From Nitrososphaerota archaeon (GTDB taxonomy: Archaea > Thermoproteota > Nitrososphaeria > Nitrososphaerales > Nitrosopumilaceae), in contig JACZUQ010000042.1 of the NCBI GenBank assembly GCA_022573065.1, positions 1 to 8,388 of the forward strand: a DNA stretch of 8,388 bases. The letters run 5' to 3'. Positions 4,527-8,388 of this stretch are shown in pieces (positions within the stretch are counted from its first letter, which is position 1; each line of letters starts with the position of its first letter). A model generated the notes under the pieces. The model saw only the letters and a program-made list of their open reading frames with translations, had not been told where the DNA came from and searched no databases. A program made the position numbers and the translations under genes.

Positions 4527-5654
4527 TTATGATTTTAAACTCATTTGTACTTCTCTACTAAATTCATTCCAGGCAGGTTTTGGATTACCTTCAAAATCAA
4601 TTAAACCTGCACCACAAATGTAATGACCAAGTCTTTCAACCACAAATTCACTACTTCCTAAGCCTGAAGAATCACCAATACTAATTGTACCTTCTGCAGT
4701 CTTAGGATCAATAACGCATGTCCCTTCTTGTCTATCATATTGTCTATACCATGTAACAAATTCTAGTTTTGATTCATTTTCATGATAAAAATCAAAGACT
4801 GTGTTGACAAAATCGGCTTGGTCATTTTGATTTCCATTAACAAAGTCATCTGTACTCCAGCTTATCTCAAAAATTCCTACAGTTTTTTCAGTTGGGATTA
4901 GATTAAATATTGTATCAAGATCGTTTCTTGCCTCTTGAGGAGTTTTATTAATTTCATTAAGTGCGTCTACTGGAAAATAGCTAAAAGCAACAAAATCTCC
5001 AATATCTAATTCTTGGACTATATGACCAAGATTTTTGTTAATGACTCCATGTAATGAAAAAGAGTTTCCCAATTTTACTCCAGGATGTTTTTCTTTTAGT
5101 TTGTTATACACTCCGTTAAAAAGTTCTTTATAGACTGGAATATTTTGTTCGTTATATCTAAAATGGATATCAGTATCTCCTGCAATAATTACTGTATCAA
5201 TAATTTCATAGCGAGTTAGTATTGCATCTAAAACATTTACCGTGTTATCTTCTGAAATAGAGTTTAAGCTGGGGTTTCCTATCCAATCAGGAAAAGGACC
5301 TAATGTTTTTCCATTAATTAGTGAAAAATACAAAGTGACTTTGAGATTATTTTGCTTATTGAAATTCATTACGATGTCTGATTGTTGCCAATCAAAATTT
5401 CTTTTTTCTGGTTCAACCAAATTCCAAAAAAGATAAAGATTGTTTCGGCCAACTCCTGTGGATGACGCTTCTGAATAGATGTCACTGAGCTCTTCAAGAG
5501 TAATTGTGTTTGATGGAGTATTTACTATAAGACCAATTTTTTCATTTTGAGTTATTGTAGGTTGTGAACCAAAATCTGGTGTAAATAGTACTGCAGAAGC
5601 TATTACAATAAGAGATACAGACGCAATTATTATTGCAATTTTTACACTTATCAA
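4527..5654 (-). CDS. Membrane-anchored TIM-barrel protein resembling clan A glycoside hydrolases
   Basis: A 375-residue protein with one hydrophobic N-terminal segment (about 5-24, IAIIIASVSLIVIASAVL in its core), likely a signal anchor that places the rest outside the membrane. The body fits an eight-stranded barrel: NLYLFWNLVEPEKRNFDW (72-89) is the W-x-x-EP..G..DW-like entry of clan A glycosidases, VTLYFSL (106-112) is strand 3, VIIAGD (155-160) strand 4, DFVAFSYFP (220-228) strand 6, VGIFEISWS (259-267) strand 7 with candidate nucleophile E263, and FVTWYRQYD (299-307) strand 8. The usual Asn-Glu after strand 4 is absent; AGDTD (158-162) stands there, so hydrolase activity is doubtful. C313 and C347 may pair. 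The start is TTG at 5654: an in-frame stop lies a few codons upstream and the next Met is residue 96. The product may bind or trim cell-surface glycans. Confidence 0.65.
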   Translation of the reverse strand: MISVKIAIIIASVSLIVIASAVLFTPDFGSQPTITQNEKIGLIVNTPSNTITLEELSDIYSEASSTGVGRNNLYLFWNLVEPEKRNFDWQQSDIVMNFNKQNNLKVTLYFSLINGKTLGPFPDWIGNPSLNSISEDNTVNVLDAILTRYEIIDTVIIAGDTDIHFRYNEQNIPVYKELFNGVYNKLKEKHPGVKLGNSFSLHGVINKNLGHIVQELDIGDFVAFSYFPVDALNEINKTPQEARNDLDTIFNLIPTEKTVGIFEISWSTDDFVNGNQNDQADFVNTVFDFYHENESKLEFVTWYRQYDRQEGTCVIDPKTAEGTISIGDSSGLGSSEFVVERLGHYICGAGLIDFEGNPKPAWNEFSREVQMSLKS

Positions 5655-5679
5655 TGATTTTTGCAGTCAGATGAGAGAG

Positions 5680-5687
5680 TAAAAAAG
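5680..5687 (-). promoter_or_regulatory. T-rich element after the ribonucleotide reductase gene: terminator or TATA-like element
   Basis: The 48-base gap between the reductase stop and the next start holds CTTTTTTA on the minus strand. It lies about 18 bases after the reductase stop and 25 bases before the TTG at 5654. Its position suits either an oligo-U terminator for the reductase or a TATA-like element for the glycosidase-like gene; sequence alone does not decide. Confidence 0.3.
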
Positions 5688-5702
5688 TTGTGATTAATTC
5701 AT

Positions 5703-8354
5703 TTAGCCAGAAGTACAGCCACTAAATCCACATTCTATACAAAGACTACATCCCTCAACAAATACTAGATTATTTTTGCATGTAGGACAAAGATTTTCTT
5801 CTTTTTCTTCTTCAACTACTGATGGTTGCTGAGTAACTTCTTCAGGTACAACTTGTCGTAAGGCATTATCAACGTGTGTTCTAATATAGGGATTTTTGAT
5901 TTTTGTATTAACAAAATCGATAACGATTTCGCTAGGTCTTGTCTCAAATGTTTTCTTTGCATTCTTGCTTGTCATGTGCAATACTTGTTCATGTCTTGAA
6001 CGGTCCCGATAAACAGTAATTCCTTTGAGACCCATCTCATGTGCAAGGAGATATGTAGCTTTAACGTCATCAACAGAAACATCATATGGCATGTTGATGG
6101 TTTTAGCAATTGCGTTTCCAATCCAGTCTTGCCAAACTGCTTGAGCACAAAGATGATCAGACCAATGTATATCCATTGCTGTAACGAAAATCTTTTGCAT
6201 CCATTCTGGGATTTCTGGAATCCCTTTTACTGAACCGTAATTGTCTGCAATTTTTGCAAGTAGTTCTTCACTATAAAGTCCATTTTCTCTTAAAACTTGT
6301 TGAAATATTTTATTTGTGTAGAAAAATCTTCCGACAGTTACTCGTTTTTCAAAAACAAGTGCAAATGTTGGTTCCATTCCATTAGAACAATCTGCAATCA
6401 TAGAAAGTGTACCAGTTGGTGCAACAGTAGTTGTCAACACGTTTCTTATTCCATGTTTTTTAATTTTTGAAATTAATGCATCCCAATCGTATGAATGTAC
6501 ACTCTTTGGTTTTTCATAATATGCTGCAATTGGAATCTTTCCTTCTGGAAATTCTGTTTTAGAACATAGTGGGAATTCACCTCTTGTTTTTGCAAGCGCT
6601 ACACTTTCTTCCATAGAATAGTAGGTCAAGGCTTCAGATAATTTGGATTGCATTTCATATCCTTCCTTTGAATTGTATGGGATTAGAAGTTTGTATAGAA
6701 GATCAGCTACTCCCATCACACCAAGTCCAATTCTTCTTGACTCTTTGGATGCTACATCAATTTCATTGACTGGATAATTATTTACATCAATTATATTATC
6801 TAAGAACCTAGTTGTTTTTCTAATTGTCTCTTCATATTTTTGCCAGTCAAATTCAAACTCTCCGTCAGCTTTTCGCTTGACAAGTTTTACTAAATTAATT
6901 GAACCCAAATTACACGATTCGTAAGGATACAGACTTTGTTCACCACATGGATTAGTAGCTCTTAGTGGTGAACCTCTAGCTTTTGCAAAAACATTGTATT
7001 GATTGATTTTATCAAAGAATATCAGTCCTGGTTCAGCGCTTTTCCAAGCGGACATAGCAATCAAATCAATTAGTTGATGTGCGTTAATTTCTCTAATTGG
7101 TTCTCGGTTCTTAGGGGAACGTAGCATATACTTTCCATCTTCAGTATTTACGAGAGCATTCCAAAAGTCCGCCTCTATGCCTACACTTACATTGAAATTT
7201 TCAAGAATTCCAGCCTCAGTCTTATTTGTGATGAATTTTTCAATATCTGGATGCCATGCATCAATAATGCCCATATTAGCACCCCTTCGTTTTCCTCCTT
7301 GTTTTACTACTTCAGTGACTGTGTTAATGATATTCATAAACGAAACAGGACCTGATGCAACACCAGATGTTGAGGCTACTATATCTCCTTCTTGACGTAA
7401 ATCTGAATAGTTTATTCCTACTCCACCGCCGGATTTGAATATTAGAGCAGCGTCTGATGTTGATTTCATAATTCCTGCCATATCATCAGGCATAGCTAAT
7501 ACAAAACATGCAGAAAGCTGTCCTAAACGTCCACCAGCATTCATCATAGTAGGAGAGTTTGGTAAGAAAACTTGTTGTGTCATTAACACAAAGTATTCTT
7601 CAACTTTCTCTGCATAATGATCAAATTTCTTAGCAGCAATCATTGTCAAAAGTTCTTTAAAGCTTACTTTCATCTGATTTTTCATAGCAAGATCAATGTA
7701 GTGATTAATTAGACCTCTAAAGTGCCATTTGTTAAGATAATATTTTCCTAATTTGAATTTATAATCAAAGTCATCAAGTTTACCAAGATAACTTCGTGCT
7801 TCTTCGACATTTTGATTTATTCCGCCCTCTTTTGAGAAGATTACACTATCACGTAATAGATCACCAATAGCTACAAGAAGAGAAACTCTTTCAAACATTT
7901 GAGATGGAGTTTCAATGATTTCGGTTTTATTATTACGTACAAGATATCTTGATGCTAAAACTCTCAAACAGTTAAGATCAAAGTTCTTGGATACCGGATC
8001 AAGGATTTTGAGATTTAAAACTCTCATTTTATCATCTCTAATTTTACGGCGTTCGTGCCTGTATAGAATATAGGCCTTTGCGATTTCACTTAATCCTTTG
8101 TCGATCAAAGTAGCTTCTACCATATCCTGGATATCTTCGACGCTTGGAGGATAAGATGCTGAAAATCCTTGCTGATATAACTTTGATAGGACCCCATCGC
8201 TTAATTGCTCTGCAAGGTTGAGATCACGTTGTCCAGTAGCATCTAATGCTTTGTAAATAGCATTTGTGATCTTTTCTTTGTTAAAGCTTGTTACTGTTCC
8301 GTTTCTTTTACGGATTTCAGCGATACTACTCTCTACTTGCGTATTGTCAACCAA
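5703..8354 (-). CDS. nrdJ: Adenosylcobalamin-dependent (class II) ribonucleoside-diphosphate reductase
   Basis: An 883-residue class II reductase that converts ribonucleotides to deoxyribonucleotides with a radical from adenosylcobalamin. An ATP-cone domain for allosteric control covers about 12-105 (IRKRNGTVTSFNKEKIT). The ten-stranded barrel carries the redox pair C283 (SACFVL) and C481 (ESCNLGSINL), the finger loop NPCGEQ with N468, thiyl C470 and E472, and the phosphate-binding APTGT (645-649). A Glu-rich linker (about 835-853) leads to a cysteine-rich tail with C856, C859, C869, C872, C875 and C880, probably a zinc finger plus tail cysteines that re-reduce the active site. No separate small subunit is needed or seen. 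The start is taken as TTG at 8354, preceded by GGGGA ten bases upstream, because the N-terminus then fits the family; the frame stays open to the right edge, so an earlier start cannot be excluded. Confidence 0.95.
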   Translation of the reverse strand: MVDNTQVESSIAEIRKRNGTVTSFNKEKITNAIYKALDATGQRDLNLAEQLSDGVLSKLYQQGFSASYPPSVEDIQDMVEATLIDKGLSEIAKAYILYRHERRKIRDDKMRVLNLKILDPVSKNFDLNCLRVLASRYLVRNNKTEIIETPSQMFERVSLLVAIGDLLRDSVIFSKEGGINQNVEEARSYLGKLDDFDYKFKLGKYYLNKWHFRGLINHYIDLAMKNQMKVSFKELLTMIAAKKFDHYAEKVEEYFVLMTQQVFLPNSPTMMNAGGRLGQLSACFVLAMPDDMAGIMKSTSDAALIFKSGGGVGINYSDLRQEGDIVASTSGVASGPVSFMNIINTVTEVVKQGGKRRGANMGIIDAWHPDIEKFITNKTEAGILENFNVSVGIEADFWNALVNTEDGKYMLRSPKNREPIREINAHQLIDLIAMSAWKSAEPGLIFFDKINQYNVFAKARGSPLRATNPCGEQSLYPYESCNLGSINLVKLVKRKADGEFEFDWQKYEETIRKTTRFLDNIIDVNNYPVNEIDVASKESRRIGLGVMGVADLLYKLLIPYNSKEGYEMQSKLSEALTYYSMEESVALAKTRGEFPLCSKTEFPEGKIPIAAYYEKPKSVHSYDWDALISKIKKHGIRNVLTTTVAPTGTLSMIADCSNGMEPTFALVFEKRVTVGRFFYTNKIFQQVLRENGLYSEELLAKIADNYGSVKGIPEIPEWMQKIFVTAMDIHWSDHLCAQAVWQDWIGNAIAKTINMPYDVSVDDVKATYLLAHEMGLKGITVYRDRSRHEQVLHMTSKNAKKTFETRPSEIVIDFVNTKIKNPYIRTHVDNALRQVVPEEVTQQPSVVEEEKEENLCPTCKNNLVFVEGCSLCIECGFSGCTSG

Positions 8355-8388
8355 TAAAATATCTTCCCCGCGATAGGTAAGAAATATG

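Noticed and set aside
5242..7617. Several short plus-strand frames (5242-5436, 6039-6233, 7177-7395, 7435-7617)
   Set aside because: All are antisense to the glycosidase-like or reductase genes, and their sequences look like shadows of conserved codons.
5703..8354. Intein within the ribonucleotide reductase
   Set aside because: Archaeal reductases often carry inteins, but the barrel motifs here are continuous and the length is normal; no splicing junction motifs are seen.
1..8388. CRISPR arrays, insertion sequences, phage or toxin-antitoxin genes
   Set aside because: No regularly spaced direct repeats, inverted-repeat ends, transposase motifs or small paired genes were seen; gene packing is that of ordinary core chromosome.

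Overview
This 8.4 kb window looks like chromosomal DNA from an ammonia-oxidising thaumarchaeon (Nitrososphaerota), most likely a Nitrosopumilus-like marine lineage. The domain assignment is firm: archaeal ribosomal protein S19e, a PDCD5-family protein, the RNase P subunit Rpp21 and the rRNA methyltransferase Nep1 sit together. The lineage is inferred from the AT-rich composition, a B12-dependent ribonucleotide reductase, an enoyl-CoA-reductase-like MDR protein, and a secreted protein ending in Trp-Trp repeats of a kind I associate with thaumarchaeal exported proteins. Every gene I accept lies on the minus strand, so the window is read from right to left. It is densely packed and has no non-coding stretch longer than about 80 bases.

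Right part (8354 to 3331): a class II ribonucleotide reductase is followed by two predicted exported proteins. The first is a membrane-anchored TIM-barrel protein resembling clan A glycoside hydrolases. The second has an HELLH zinc-peptidase-like motif and two C-terminal Trp-Trp repeats. Its stop codon overlaps the start codon of nep1.

Middle part (3331 to 1445): this is an RNA and translation block of nep1 (16S rRNA pseudouridine N1-methyltransferase), a tRNA-Gly(TCC), rnp4 (RNase P subunit Rpp21), rps19e and a PDCD5-family protein gene. An oligo-T tract ends the tRNA, and a TATA-like element lies between it and rnp4, so rnp4-rps19e-pdcd5 probably form one operon.

Left part (1403 to 1): an MDR-family reductase is followed after 7 bases by a gene for an HpcH/HpaI aldolase/CitE-like protein that runs off the left edge. 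The reductase resembles enoyl-CoA carboxylase/reductases more than classical zinc alcohol dehydrogenases. The pair suggests CoA-thioester carbon metabolism, possibly linked to the 3-hydroxypropionate/4-hydroxybutyrate cycle; that link is inference.

I found no CRISPR array, insertion sequence, phage gene or attachment site. The points most worth a second look are the partly conserved CO2-pocket residues in the reductase, the atypical tRNA-Gly, and the two little-characterised exported proteins translationally linked to nep1.
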